Positions 31,136 to 40,344 are shown, counted from the first letter of the stretch. The stretch: DNA of 64,000 bases from Actinoplanes sandaracinus (GCF_030009775.1 NZ_JASCTH010000019.1:1-64000); one strand, 5' to 3'. Numbers and translations: made by a program. The notes: generated by a model from the sequence alone, not told the origin.

Positions 31136-34100
31136 TCACCCCTGGCTCGCGATCAGGTCGGGGACCGACCACACCTTGACTTCTCGCCCGCAGCCGGTGG
31201 CGAGCCGGGAGCCGGACCGGTCGAAGGCGACCGCTGACACGACGCAGGCGGTGCGCGGCAACGCGGCCACCACGCGCCCGGTGGCGGTGTCCCGCAGCCG
31301 GAGCCCACCGTCATCGGGCCGCGTGGCCAGCAATCCTCCGTCCGGCGAGACCACCGACCCGTACCCCTCGCCCGGGAAGCTCCGGATCTGCTGGTACCCG
31401 CCCTCGCCGAGTCGCCACACGGCAGCGTCGCCGTCGACGTCCACCACCGCCAGCGTGGCGCCGTCGGCGCTGAGGTCGATCGATGGAATGGATTGCGGCG
31501 CGGCGGCAAGGATCCGCACGGAACCCGTCCTCAGATTCCACACCCGCACGCCGCTTCCGGAAGCGGTGGCGACGACGTCGGCCTCCGCGCTGACACTGAG
31601 GTCGGTCACGTCGCCGACATGACGCAACGCGACCGGCGGGCCGTCGTCCTCCACCGGCCAGGCTTGCAGCTCGCCGTGCTCGTCCCCCGTAATGATCTTG
31701 TCCGCCGTGAAGTCGACGCCATCGATGCGCGGGGAGAAGGGGCTCCGGCGCCGGCCGCGCTCGTCGTAGATCACATATCCCCCGATATCGGCGGAAGCGA
31801 CGACTCCTGTCGGATCGATCCGCAGATCGCGGATCAACTCGGCCGTTGTACCGCCGCGCAGAAGTCCGCGACGGCTGCCCGGCTCCCAGCGCATGAGGCT
31901 CCACGAGACGCCGGTGGCGCCGTAGTCGATGCCCGCCGCGGCGAGTGCCCCGCCATCGGAGCCGACGGCCAGTGCCGTCACGTCACCGCTCAGGCCGCCG
32001 GCGTCGTAGACGGCGGCCGGCACGGGTGGATGGGCCTCGACGAACGCGACCGCTGCCGGGAACAGGGTGGCCATCACCAGGGCGATCCCGGCGATCACGA
32101 CTCGCCGGTGGCGGCGCGCCCAGCCGGACGAGCGCCGCCGCTCGGCCGGCCGGGCACGGACGGGCCACTGATCCGCCAGGTGGTCGCGAATCAGATCGTG
32201 CCGGATCTGGAAGGCGGGTCCAGCCTGGCGGAGCACACCGGCGTCCCGTGCGTGGGCCAGGAAGCGGAACAGCCGCCACGGAAGCCTGCCGCGCAGGGCC
32301 AACCACAGCCGTGCCGCCGTGTAGGAGACCCACGAGGCGCCGGAGCCGAGGAGCACCACGACGAAGACCGCGACGGCACAGCAGGAGGTGATCAGCCATG
32401 CCATGGTGATGTCGATGGGCGCCCAGAGCACCAGGAGCGGAAGAGCCACGAACTGGACCGACCCGGCCACCACCACGGCGCTCACCACCAACGCGGCCCG
32501 GTCAGCCACGAGAACGCTTTCCGGCGAAGGAGCCCGTCCCGTCTCGCCCGGGGCGTTCAGCCACCTCCCCAGGGCCACGGGGATACCGAAACCCGCCGCC
32601 GACACCACGCCCGGCCAGGCGGTCAGCGACTGATCCCCGGCTGACCAGTAGACGACCGTGATGATCAGTCCGAAGAGCGAACCCACACCCAGGCCGAACA
32701 CCAGGCTGGGCAGCACGGTCCGGCCTCGTGGCGCCGCCCGGCGCGGAGCCCCGCCGAGCCCGAAACCCAGGCCGTTCGTGAGGGTGACGACGCCGACGAG
32801 GACGAGAACGCTCAGGCCGAATTCCAGCCTCCCGCGTGGCCGGCCGAACCAGTAGTCGAATACGTCCCGGATCTGGGAGCTCAGCACGTAGGCCGCAGGG
32901 CGGGAGGTGTAGTAATCGATCATCAGGAGCGTCCCTGCGGCGGCGCCGGCCAGGCACAGCAGGAACACCATCGTGCCCAGGTCGCCGGCGACCGACCGGG
33001 CCAGCCCTGGACGTCGCCGGGCACGTGAGATCCGGCCGGCATGAAGTCCCGCGCAGATGCCCAGGACACCACCGATGGCGGCGCCCCCGCCGCCCCATGT
33101 CGTGAGCCGCTCACCGAACGTCGAAAAGCCGTCCCGGTCAACGGCGGCCAGGATCACTCCCAGCAGGAAGAAGGTCGTCGTCGACACCAGGACGATGCCG
33201 GCGGTGAGCACTGCCGAAGGCACCGCTCTAGAAAGCTCCCACCAGCGCAGGTTCGGGTCGCGGACCACTTCCCGGAGGTGATGCGAGAGGAACGACAGGT
33301 GGCGCGCGGCCCGGGCCGCCGGCCTCTTTCCGCCGTAGACGCTCGGAAGGAAGCGGTCCAGCAGGCGCCGCTGAATCTCCGCCGCCGATCCCAGGTCGGT
33401 CAACTCGACCGGCCGGGAACCCGGCGACTCGAAGACCTGTCGGGCCAGGGAGACCATCAGGGGCGTGTCGAGCGACGTCGCTACAGCGCTGCCGGGACGG
33501 TCGCGCATCTCCGCGAGCACCGGCGCCCAGCGCTGGGACTCCGCGACCTCCCGCTGGGTGAGGAAATACGCGGCGTCCTCGACGGTGATGGGCTCGATCT
33601 CCACGACCTCGGCGTGCGAGAGCACACCGGCCTCATCGACCGCGGCCTGGAATTCGCCGATGCGGCAGGTCACCAGCGAGCGCATGCCGGCGCCGGCGGC
33701 ACGGTCGAGCTTGCGCAACGCCTCGGGCAGCAGTGCGGCGGGGATCTCGTCCAGCCCGTCCAGCACCGCCGTCACGCCGCCGTCGCGGATCAGCGCACGC
33801 AGGGTGGGTCTGGTGCGTGTGGCGCCGAACGCCGGGTAGTCCTCGACGATGCGGCTCTCGACCCAGTCCTCGATGGGGTTGTCAGGATCCCAGCCGGCGA
33901 CGGACAGCATGACGGGCACAGGATGACCGGGACTCGCGGATTCGGTCGCCGCCAGGACGTACAACATCGCCAGAGTCGTCTTCCCGCCGCCCTTGCGGCC
34001 GAGGATGACGAACTGCCGGGAATGCCGTGCCGTGATGGTCTCGGCAAGCGCGACGGCGGCGGGACGGGCGTCATCGTCGTCCTGCAGGAGTTCTCCGGAC

Positions 34101-34468
34101 GGCGCGTCCCGGCTCCTGGCAGAGCGGGTGGCCGCCACCACGGGCCGCCGGGTGGGATGCCAGCGCAGGCGCAGCGGCCGCGGCGATTGCAGGTCACGGG
34201 CCTGCGCCTCGTCGCACCACTGACGGCGCACCGTCGTGCGCAGGCTGTCGGCGACCTCGGCGGCACTCGCGGGGGACTCCGCGCGGTTGGCCACCCAGCC
34301 GACCACCGTCGCGGCCAGACAGACATAGGCGAGCACGAAGCTGAACGAACTGGACCACTGATCGGCGTTCGCGCGTCCCTCGGCGGCCAGGAAGGCGATC
34401 ACCGCGGCGAGGCCGGCCACCGCCACCGCCACGACGATGCCGCTCGCGCCGAGTCTCGGACGTCTCAC
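31136..34468 (-). CDS. NACHT-type STAND NTPase with membrane region and C-terminal WD40 repeats
   Basis: From GTG 34468 the product is 1110 residues. Two N-terminal membrane helices (about 10-30 and 42-61) are followed by a NACHT domain: Walker A FVILGRKGGGKTTLAMLY (about 153-170), Walker B AVLDGLDEIPAALLPEALRK, and LVTCRIGEF. About eight membrane segments follow (roughly 440-700), then a winged-helix-like stretch (FQIRHDLIRDHLADQW), another helix, and a divergent WD40 propeller (about 790-1110; HGELQAWPVED, SGVRVWNLRTG, DAAVWRLGEG, REVKVWSVPD). STAND proteins of this plan act as sensors that oligomerise on a trigger; many are antiphage. A CATAAT -10 lies 6 nt before the GTG, suggesting a leaderless mRNA. 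Confidence 0.85.
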   Translation of the reverse strand: MRRPRLGASGIVVAVAVAGLAAVIAFLAAEGRANADQWSSSFSFVLAYVCLAATVVGWVANRAESPASAAEVADSLRTTVRRQWCDEAQARDLQSPRPLRLRWHPTRRPVVAATRSARSRDAPSGELLQDDDDARPAAVALAETITARHSRQFVILGRKGGGKTTLAMLYVLAATESASPGHPVPVMLSVAGWDPDNPIEDWVESRIVEDYPAFGATRTRPTLRALIRDGGVTAVLDGLDEIPAALLPEALRKLDRAAGAGMRSLVTCRIGEFQAAVDEAGVLSHAEVVEIEPITVEDAAYFLTQREVAESQRWAPVLAEMRDRPGSAVATSLDTPLMVSLARQVFESPGSRPVELTDLGSAAEIQRRLLDRFLPSVYGGKRPAARAARHLSFLSHHLREVVRDPNLRWWELSRAVPSAVLTAGIVLVSTTTFFLLGVILAAVDRDGFSTFGERLTTWGGGGAAIGGVLGICAGLHAGRISRARRRPGLARSVAGDLGTMVFLLCLAGAAAGTLLMIDYYTSRPAAYVLSSQIRDVFDYWFGRPRGRLEFGLSVLVLVGVVTLTNGLGFGLGGAPRRAAPRGRTVLPSLVFGLGVGSLFGLIITVVYWSAGDQSLTAWPGVVSAAGFGIPVALGRWLNAPGETGRAPSPESVLVADRAALVVSAVVVAGSVQFVALPLLVLWAPIDITMAWLITSCCAVAVFVVVLLGSGASWVSYTAARLWLALRGRLPWRLFRFLAHARDAGVLRQAGPAFQIRHDLIRDHLADQWPVRARPAERRRSSGWARRHRRVVIAGIALVMATLFPAAVAFVEAHPPVPAAVYDAGGLSGDVTALAVGSDGGALAAAGIDYGATGVSWSLMRWEPGSRRGLLRGGTTAELIRDLRIDPTGVVASADIGGYVIYDERGRRRSPFSPRIDGVDFTADKIITGDEHGELQAWPVEDDGPPVALRHVGDVTDLSVSAEADVVATASGSGVRVWNLRTGSVRILAAAPQSIPSIDLSADGATLAVVDVDGDAAVWRLGEGGYQQIRSFPGEGYGSVVSPDGGLLATRPDDGGLRLRDTATGRVVAALPRTACVVSAVAFDRSGSRLATGCGREVKVWSVPDLIASQG

Positions 34469-34474
34469 TTGAGT

Positions 34475-34480
34475 ATTATG
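34475..34480 (-). promoter_or_regulatory. -10 element of a probable leaderless promoter
   Basis: On the minus strand CATAAT (5/6 match to TATAAT) ends 6 nt before GTG 34468. This puts the expected transcription start on or next to the start codon. No Shine-Dalgarno is present, in agreement with leaderless translation, which is common in actinobacteria. Confidence 0.5.
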
Positions 34481-34523
34481 TCCCGAAAGCCGGAAGTTCC
34501 GGGGCGGGCCGGGGGCGGCGGAA

Positions 34524-35216
34524 TCAGCCGGCGGTCTCCGTCTGATCCCGGCGACGCGGCACACCCGGGCCGCTCCGGCGGTAGCGGGAGGCGCTGGCCG
34601 CCCACCACGCCATCAGCAGGACCGTCGTCACCTCGGCCAGACCCAGCAGGCGCTCGACGCCGCCGAGCGGGATGGCTCGCCACCAGCGGACCCCCGTCCA
34701 CGGCTCGGACGCGACCGCCCACAAGATGGGCATGAAGCAGAGCAGCGAAACCACCCCGCCGATCGCCACCCACCTGACCGGCCCGCCTTCCCGCCGCCCC
34801 GGCGCGGCGGCGAGCAGCGCGGCCACCGGCAGGCTCAGGAAGGCGACCACGCTCGCGACCCGGTGGATGTCGCCGCTCGCTGACGGGCCGACCTGCCAGT
34901 TGTGCTTCTCGAACCAGACCACGCCGACCAGGCCGGCCACCCACAGGGCCAGCGCGATCGCCGCGCCCCGGGTCAGGACGCCGGCGCGGAGCAGCGCGGC
35001 CAGGATCGCGGCGGACCCGGCGGCGAGCAGCAGTGTCGCGGTGTCGAAGGCCCAGCCCTCGGGCATCAGCGCGTACTGGCTGATGGTGCGGCGCGTCCAG
35101 TCCATCTCGGCGGAGGGCGCCAGCACGTGCAGCCACGCGAACAGCGACAACGAGAGCAGCACGCATGCGGAGCCCAGACCCGCGAGGACCTTCATCCCGC
35201 AAGGGTGCACGATCAT
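34524..35216 (-). CDS. DUF998-type integral membrane protein
   Basis: The 230-residue protein has six hydrophobic segments beginning VLAGLGSACVLLSLSLFAWL and including WAFDTATLLLAAGSAAILAA. It carries the hallmark first-loop string WTRRTISQYALMPEGW of the DUF998 family (Frag1/DRAM-like membrane proteins of unknown function). The ATG at 35216 has GGAG 11 nt upstream; an internal ATG at 35195 is possible. Cytoplasmic membrane; substrate or role not known. Confidence 0.75.
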   Translation of the reverse strand: MIVHPCGMKVLAGLGSACVLLSLSLFAWLHVLAPSAEMDWTRRTISQYALMPEGWAFDTATLLLAAGSAAILAALLRAGVLTRGAAIALALWVAGLVGVVWFEKHNWQVGPSASGDIHRVASVVAFLSLPVAALLAAAPGRREGGPVRWVAIGGVVSLLCFMPILWAVASEPWTGVRWWRAIPLGGVERLLGLAEVTTVLLMAWWAASASRYRRSGPGVPRRRDQTETAG

Positions 35217-35272
35217 CCTGTGAACGCCTCCGAGCCGGTACGCGGCCCGGCGCGAGACATCGTGGAGGTCGC

Positions 35273-36151
35273 CTACCCGCCGCGGTGGTGCTTCTTCACG
35301 AAGGTGTAGCCCGGCTCCAGGGTGAAACCGTCGAACTGCTCCTTCTCGATCGCCTGCTGGTGCAGGGTGAGCTGCTTCTTCGAGGCGTGCGCGCCGGGCG
35401 GCAGCCGGCGGACGAACCCGTTCACCCAGTGGTCGCGGCGCTCCCCGCCGTCGCCGCGCCCGTGCTCGCCGGACTCGCCGGGGAACGCGGCCTCCTCCAC
35501 GAGCGGGGCGTAGAACAGCAGTTCGAGGGTCTCCTCGCCGTCGACGGCCGGGTAGTTGAGTTCGCCGGCCGGACCGGTGCTTCCGGTGACCCGGGTGACG
35601 TACCCCTCGCGGAGCAGTTGGTCGACGGCGTTGCGCAGCAGGAAGAGGCCCTTCTTGCCGCGGCCCAGCCCACAGTGGGCGGGCAGTTCGGCTTCGGGGA
35701 AGACCGCGCTGCCGTCGTCGAAGACCCGGCCGAGCCGGCGGACGGCGTTGAGGACCTGGCCGCGGTTGGAGACGCCCGGATCGAACTCCCGGGTGATCAC
35801 CTTGGGGTCGTACTCGTGGAAGTAGTCGACGCCGTCCACCCGGATCGGCTCGTCCAGCACCGCCGTCCGGACCAGAACGTAGTCCTCGGCGGATTTCCAG
35901 GCGACGGTGACGAGCACGCCGGGGCGGACGTCCTCGGGCCAGTTGATGCCGCTCAGCCGCCACCCCGGATCCCGCGCGGGCGTGGACTCGAACGTCCCCC
36001 GGAGATGGGTGATCCCCAGCGCCCGGTGGTCGAGCACGACCGTGACCGATTCCCGCTCCCCCACGATGCCGGCGACGTCCTCAGGCAGCGGGCAGACCGC
36101 GTGCTCGAGATCCGCCCGCACCAGAGCGAAACGACGACTTCTCACCCGCAT
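35273..36151 (-). CDS. Conserved-looking protein of unknown function
   Basis: The 292-residue product is soluble, has no signal peptide and few Cys, and shows good actinobacterial codon bias. Readable features are a beta-rich first half (VTVVLDHRALGITHLRGTFE, VLVTVAWKSAEDYVLVRTAV) and a middle helical stretch, LGRGKKGLFLLRNAVDQLLR then EGYVTRV, that could be a winged helix. The tail is Lys/His-rich (GYTFVKKHHRGG). I do not recognise the family. It sits between the DUF998 gene and the MarR gene, all on the minus strand. Confidence 0.6.
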   Translation of the reverse strand: MRVRSRRFALVRADLEHAVCPLPEDVAGIVGERESVTVVLDHRALGITHLRGTFESTPARDPGWRLSGINWPEDVRPGVLVTVAWKSAEDYVLVRTAVLDEPIRVDGVDYFHEYDPKVITREFDPGVSNRGQVLNAVRRLGRVFDDGSAVFPEAELPAHCGLGRGKKGLFLLRNAVDQLLREGYVTRVTGSTGPAGELNYPAVDGEETLELLFYAPLVEEAAFPGESGEHGRGDGGERRDHWVNGFVRRLPPGAHASKKQLTLHQQAIEKEQFDGFTLEPGYTFVKKHHRGG

Positions 36152-36187
36152 GAGATTACCCGGCAGGATGGTACGCCTCGCGCGGCT

Positions 36188-36637
36188 TCAGTCCCGCTCA
36201 CCGGCGACGGTGAGCAGGTTGCCACGCACCTTCTCCAGCAGATCGACCAGCACCGTCCGCTGTTCAGGCGTCAGGCCGGCCGTCGCGGTCTCGGCGAGCG
36301 CCCGCCATGCCGCCTCGATCTCGGGGATGATCGAGCGGCCCTTGTCGGTCATGGTGATGCGGGTGGCACGTCGGTCGCCCGGCACGGGTTCCCGCAGGAA
36401 CCAGCCACCGGCCTCGAGACGGCTCAAGCTGCGGGTCACGGTGGGCTGCTCGACGCCGAGCCTGGTGGCGATCTCGTTGATCAGCATGCCGTCGGGTTGC
36501 CGCCCGAGCGTCCACAGCAACACGTCCTGGCCAGGGTGCAGACCGAGGGCGCCGAGCAGGTCGGCCTGCGCGGTCCGGTAGAGCCGGGCCACCTTCACCA
36601 GCGCCTTGTTGGCCGCCAGCACCTCCTCGAAGTCCAC
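36188..36637 (-). CDS. MarR-family regulator
   Basis: The 149-residue protein (GTG start) has the MarR layout: DLLGALGLHPGQDVLLWTLG, the HTH INEIATRLGVEQPTVTRSLS, and the wing LEAGGWFLREPVPGDRRATR. Long terminal helices serve for dimerisation. It is divergent from the SDR gene at 36714, and a near-perfect 23-bp palindrome in the 76-nt gap is its likely operator, controlling both itself and the SDR. A phenolic or other small ligand would be the usual inducer. Confidence 0.9.
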   Translation of the reverse strand: MDFEEVLAANKALVKVARLYRTAQADLLGALGLHPGQDVLLWTLGRQPDGMLINEIATRLGVEQPTVTRSLSRLEAGGWFLREPVPGDRRATRITMTDKGRSIIPEIEAAWRALAETATAGLTPEQRTVLVDLLEKVRGNLLTVAGERD

Positions 36638-36679
36638 TGGCGCAGTCTAGGGGTTGACGAGCGCCACCCATATATACAT

Positions 36680-36702
36680 AGTCGGCTAATATATAGCCGA
36701 CT
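36680..36702. promoter_or_regulatory. MarR operator palindrome
   Basis: AGTCGGCTA (36680-36688) and TAGCCGACT (36694-36702) form perfect 9-bp arms around ATATA. The site lies between the MarR gene and the SDR gene, 11 nt before the SDR start and overlapping its promoter zone. This is the size and symmetry expected for a MarR dimer. Confidence 0.8.
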
Positions 36703-36713
36703 AAGGAGCTGTC

Positions 36714-37472
36714 ATGGACATGGGCCTCGCGACCCGAACCGCTCTCGTCACCGGCGCCTCGGGCGCCATCGGCCGGGCGACAGCGCTCCGGCTCGCCGCC
36801 GAAGGCGCCGCCGTCGCCGTGACCTGGCACACCAACCACGCCGGCGCCACCGACGTCGTCGGCACGATCACCCGGGAGGGCGGCCGGGCGTTCGCCGTCC
36901 ACTGGGATCTGCGGCATCCCGCCACGGCCGGAGACGTCCTGCGACAGGCCACCGAGGCGATCGGGCCGGTCACCGTCCTGGTGGCCAACGCCGTGCAGTG
37001 GCCGTCCTTCGACCAGGGCGAGATCGACGGCCTCACCGCCTCGCTCACCGCGAACACCGTCGGGCCGGCCGCCATGATCGACGCTGCCCTGCCGGCCATG
37101 CGCGCCGCCGGGTGGGGACGCGTCGTCGTAGTCTCCACCGACATCGTCGAGCAGCCCATGGCCGGCCCACTCGCCTATGCGACCGCCAAAGGGGCGCTGG
37201 AGACCGCGGCCCGGGTCGTCGCCGTCCGGGAGGCGCGCCACGGCATCCTCACCAATGTGGTGCGTCCCGGCTTCACCCTCACCGACAAGGCTTTGAACGC
37301 CCCGTTCCTCGGCCCGAAGGCCATCGCCGACGAGTCGGCGAAGACCCCGACGGGACGCATCTGCACCCCCGACGACGTCGCCTCGGCCATCACCTACCTC
37401 ACCTCACAGGCGAACGGGCACGTCAACGGTCAGACCCTGTCACTGGCCGGAGGCCGCGAACTCGTCCGGTGA
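36714..37472 (+). CDS. Short-chain dehydrogenase/reductase
   Basis: The 252-residue protein has the SDR motifs ALVTGASGAIGRATAL (NAD(P)-binding TGxxxGxG), VLVANA (the usual NNAG is changed), a catalytic-region Ser in VVVVSTDIVE and the Tyr-x-x-x-Lys pair in LAYATAKGALE, ending VNGQTLSLAGG. It is a classical SDR oxidoreductase of the FabG-like group. The ATG at 36714 has AAGGAG about 8 nt upstream. It is probably repressed by the divergent MarR protein. Confidence 0.9.
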   Translation: MDMGLATRTALVTGASGAIGRATALRLAAEGAAVAVTWHTNHAGATDVVGTITREGGRAFAVHWDLRHPATAGDVLRQATEAIGPVTVLVANAVQWPSFDQGEIDGLTASLTANTVGPAAMIDAALPAMRAAGWGRVVVVSTDIVEQPMAGPLAYATAKGALETAARVVAVREARHGILTNVVRPGFTLTDKALNAPFLGPKAIADESAKTPTGRICTPDDVASAITYLTSQANGHVNGQTLSLAGGRELVR

Positions 37473-37544
37473 GCGCATCGGCGGACGTGCTCGATCCGCC
37501 GGTGACATCGGTGTGCGAGTCTGGAGCGCCGAACAGGAGGAGCA

Positions 37545-38081
37545 ATGACCTTCACGCACCGGCTCGCCACCCGCGGCGACCTCCCGGCACTGGCGACCGT
37601 GGTCGAGGCGGCCATCGCGGAACTGCAGAAAGGGTTCCTCGACGCCGGGCAGATCGCCTCCAGCCGGGCGATCATGGGCATCGACACGCGGCTCGTCGAC
37701 GACGGCACCTACTTCGTCATCGAGGCGGAGGGACGGGTCGCCGGATGCGGCGGTTGGAGCCGCCGCGCCACCCTGTACGGCGGGGACCACTCGGCCGGGC
37801 GGGACGCGGCCCTGCTCGATCCGGCGGTCGACCCCGCGAAGGTACGCGCCATGTACACCCACCCCGACTTCGCCCGTCGCGGCGTCGGCCGGCGGATCCT
37901 CTCGCTCTGCGAAGCGGCCGCCCGGGCGGAGGGTTTCCGGACGCTCGAACTCATGGCGACGTTGTCCGGCCGTCCGCTCTACGAGGCGGCGGGCTTCGCA
38001 CCGGTGGAGCATCTCACCGACGCGTCCGGCGGCGCACCGGTCCCCCTCGTCCGGATGCGGAAGGCGATCACCGTCCGCTGA
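37545..38081 (+). CDS. GNAT acetyltransferase
   Basis: The 178-residue protein reads THRLATRGDLPALATVVEAA, YFVIEAEGRVAGCGGW, VRAMYTHPDFARRGVGRRIL (beta4 plus the RxxGxG acetyl-CoA loop), and LELMATLSGRPLYEAAGFAP. This is the standard GNAT layout. A GGAGGAGC box precedes ATG 37545. Substrate unknown; it may share the transcript of the SDR gene 72 nt upstream. Confidence 0.85.
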   Translation: MTFTHRLATRGDLPALATVVEAAIAELQKGFLDAGQIASSRAIMGIDTRLVDDGTYFVIEAEGRVAGCGGWSRRATLYGGDHSAGRDAALLDPAVDPAKVRAMYTHPDFARRGVGRRILSLCEAAARAEGFRTLELMATLSGRPLYEAAGFAPVEHLTDASGGAPVPLVRMRKAITVR

Positions 38082-38087
38082 CCGGCT

Positions 38088-38315
38088 TCACCGCCGCCGA
38101 TTACGGGGGTGGTTCTTCGCCGTACGTTCGTTGCCGTGCTTGTAATTGCCGGTGAGCCGGGCCATCAGCTCCTGCGGATCCTCGGTCTCCACGTCGGCCA
38201 GGAACCGGGCCGCCGCGGGGCCGCGGAGCAGACCCGCCGGACGGCCGTGGTGCAGCATCTCGATGTCACCGTTCTTGCGTTGCCGGTAGGTGAATCCCTC
38301 AGGAGCGTTCGTCAC
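38088..38315 (-). CDS. Small conserved actinobacterial protein
   Basis: The 75-residue product (GTG 38315, AGAGGA 8 nt upstream) reads VTNAPEGFTYRQRKNGDIEM, then LHHGRPAGLLRGPAAARFLA, then DVETEDPQELMARLTGNYKH. Short proteins with 'HhGRxAxxLRGxxAxxFL...DxQxxMARxTGNYkrGNER' are common in actinobacteria (recalled), and their function is unknown. It has no signal peptide and a very basic C-terminus. It is convergent with the GNAT gene, 6 nt away. Confidence 0.65.
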   Translation of the reverse strand: MTNAPEGFTYRQRKNGDIEMLHHGRPAGLLRGPAAARFLADVETEDPQELMARLTGNYKHGNERTAKNHPRNRRR

Positions 38316-38490
38316 CGCCGTATCCTCTGCCGAGCCGGCCGCCGGACACCATCGATTTACCTTCACCGACGTCCGCGCCCCGGGTCGCCTCCGAGGTCGC
38401 CGTGAGCCTGGCCGTGCTCGGGCGCGATCAGGCCGGGCCGCCCCGCCGGCGGGGCGGCGCAGTGATGTTGATCTCCAGTAGATTGCCGGG

Positions 38491-39699
38491 ATGACGACGA
38501 CCCCGCCGAGCTGGGTGCTCCAAGGTGTTCTCCACGATGGAGAATGGGACAACTGTGCGGAGCTGACCCGGTGCGTGGAGATCGACGGGCTGTTCGTGGA
38601 TCTGCCGCCGCGCGATCGAGAGCGGTTCACGCTGCTCGGGTGCCGGCCTGCCGGCGCGCTCGCCGACCTGCTCGACCGGCTGCCCGCCGAGGCGCTCGGC
38701 ACGGAGGCGGCCTGGCTCGGCCATCTCTCGGTGACCGCCCCGGAACCACCGGCCGGCCAGTCGCCGCAGTGGTTCGGTGAGGACCTGCTCGACGTCGTCG
38801 TGCTCGGGCAGCGGCCGAGCGCGGCCACGCCGGGCGCCGTCGACATCGACCTCGACGGCTTTGTGTTCGTCTACGAGCCCGCCGACGAGGTGGAGCGACC
38901 CGCCGACGTCGCCGAGTTCGCGCTGGTGGGCTACGGCGAGGCGGCGTACGGCACCTGTCAGGACGTCTCCGGGGTGTTCCGGGAGCAGGGCGAACCGCCG
39001 GTGCCGGTGGTCCGGCTGCTCGGCTGCCGGCCGACGGAACCGCTGCTCACCGCGGTCGCGGCGCTCGAGAAGTCCGGCCCGGAGGCTTGGGAGCGCCGCC
39101 GGATCCGGGCCGACGTCGAGGCCGTCCTCGCCGACGGCTCGACCATCAACCTGATCGGCGGCATGGTCCATGGATACGTCGAGGCGTGTACGCCGTCCAG
39201 CCTCGGCGAAGGGCTGCTCGACGTCACCGTCGACAGCTGCCCGGTGACGCCGCTTCCGACCGGCTACCTCGACCTGCTCGCCCACTGGCGGGCCGGGCGG
39301 CCCACCGAGAAGAACACCTGGGCCGGTTTCAGCAGCGAACTGCGCCACCACTGGGCCGGCCTGGCGCTCTCCAGCGTGCCCAAGGGCCCGGACCGGCCGC
39401 CGGGCGGCACGTACCACCTGGACGGGCGCTTCGTCACCGACGTCCACGGCTTCTTCTGCGCGCTGGGCGAGGCGGTCAACGGCCCGGGCGGGTACTACGG
39501 CTGGAACTTCTACGCGGTGCACGACTGCCTGACCTCGGCCGGGTTCGGGGCACGCGGCCCGTTCCGCCTGATATGGCACGACTCGGCGGTCGCCCGCGAA
39601 CACCTGGCGCCCAGCCACGATCCCCGCACGATGGCGTTCACGCTCGACGACCTGGTGGCCTCACTCACCGAGGACGGCGTCGGGGTCGAGCTGCGCTGA
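38491..39699 (+). CDS. Protein with C-terminal barstar-like domain
   Basis: The 402-residue protein ends in a barstar-like domain (about 309-385): GTYHLDGRFVTDVHGFFCAL, then GEAVNGPGGYYGWNFYAVHD, then CLTSAGF and FRLIWHDSAVAREHL. Barstars inhibit barnase-type ribonucleases, and the YxGWNxxAxxDCL string is the family signature. The first 300 residues contain two related segments (each with FTLLGCRPAGALADLL-like strings at about 46 and 178) of unknown type, suggesting an internal duplication. No barnase-type toxin is visible next to it. It may be an orphan immunity protein, or part of a set against toxins of neighbouring strains. Confidence 0.8.
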   Translation: MTTTPPSWVLQGVLHDGEWDNCAELTRCVEIDGLFVDLPPRDRERFTLLGCRPAGALADLLDRLPAEALGTEAAWLGHLSVTAPEPPAGQSPQWFGEDLLDVVVLGQRPSAATPGAVDIDLDGFVFVYEPADEVERPADVAEFALVGYGEAAYGTCQDVSGVFREQGEPPVPVVRLLGCRPTEPLLTAVAALEKSGPEAWERRRIRADVEAVLADGSTINLIGGMVHGYVEACTPSSLGEGLLDVTVDSCPVTPLPTGYLDLLAHWRAGRPTEKNTWAGFSSELRHHWAGLALSSVPKGPDRPPGGTYHLDGRFVTDVHGFFCALGEAVNGPGGYYGWNFYAVHDCLTSAGFGARGPFRLIWHDSAVAREHLAPSHDPRTMAFTLDDLVASLTEDGVGVELR

Positions 39700-39822
39700 C
39701 CGCCGTGAAGCCGCAATAGACCGCAGCGCCGGGTCAGTCGCCGGCCTCCTGCTGAACGACCGGGTCGCTGACGAAGTCGCCCCGAACGCCAAAGGGACGG
39801 TGGCGATCAGGATCATGTCCCT

Positions 39823-40344
39823 GTGCTTGCCATTCGGATGAACGATGCGGCCGCGGACGGCCTGGGTGTGCTCGGCGGGTCCGGCTTGGTGACACCGTCA
39901 GGAGGCATGACGGAAGGGTTGCGGGCGATCGCCGATGCGGGCATCGAAGTCCGTGAAGAGGTCGTGGTCTGGAAGGACGGCGCACGGTGGGCGGTGCCGG
40001 CTCCGGGGAACTTCCCTGATCTGACCGGCTGGGAGTGTTTCGTCAACAGTTTCCACCTGGAGGACGTCGTCCCGGTCCAGGTGGCACGCTCCGACGAGGG
40101 ACAGCCGTCGGTCTCCGACGCGGACCAGGTGGTGCTGCTGCGTCATGGCCTGGCCCTCGCGCTGGAGGTCTGCCGGCTGGCGGCCGAGTTGACGGTCGCG
40201 GTGCGGTGCGTCGTGGCGACCAACTCGACCAATGGCACGTTCCGGTTCCACCGGATCCGCGCCGGGGAGGACTGGGTGCTGGCGGATCTGAACGCGTACG
40301 AGTCGGAGAAGGTCGTCGTCGCGGACTTCGCACCGCGTTCGTGA
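39823..40344 (+). CDS. Unknown soluble protein
   Basis: The 173-residue product (GTG 39823, or ATG 39838) reads EGLRAIADAGIEVREEVVVW, GNFPDLTGWECFVNSFHLED, LLRHGLALALEVCRLAAELT, then VAVRCVVATNSTNGTFRFHR. The final part (AGEDWVLADLNAYESEKVVV) closes an alpha/beta fold. It has no signal or membrane segment. I do not recognise it; size and the position after the barstar-domain gene make a second immunity-type protein conceivable, but nothing shows it directly. Confidence 0.6.
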   Translation: MLAIRMNDAAADGLGVLGGSGLVTPSGGMTEGLRAIADAGIEVREEVVVWKDGARWAVPAPGNFPDLTGWECFVNSFHLEDVVPVQVARSDEGQPSVSDADQVVLLRHGLALALEVCRLAAELTVAVRCVVATNSTNGTFRFHRIRAGEDWVLADLNAYESEKVVVADFAPRS

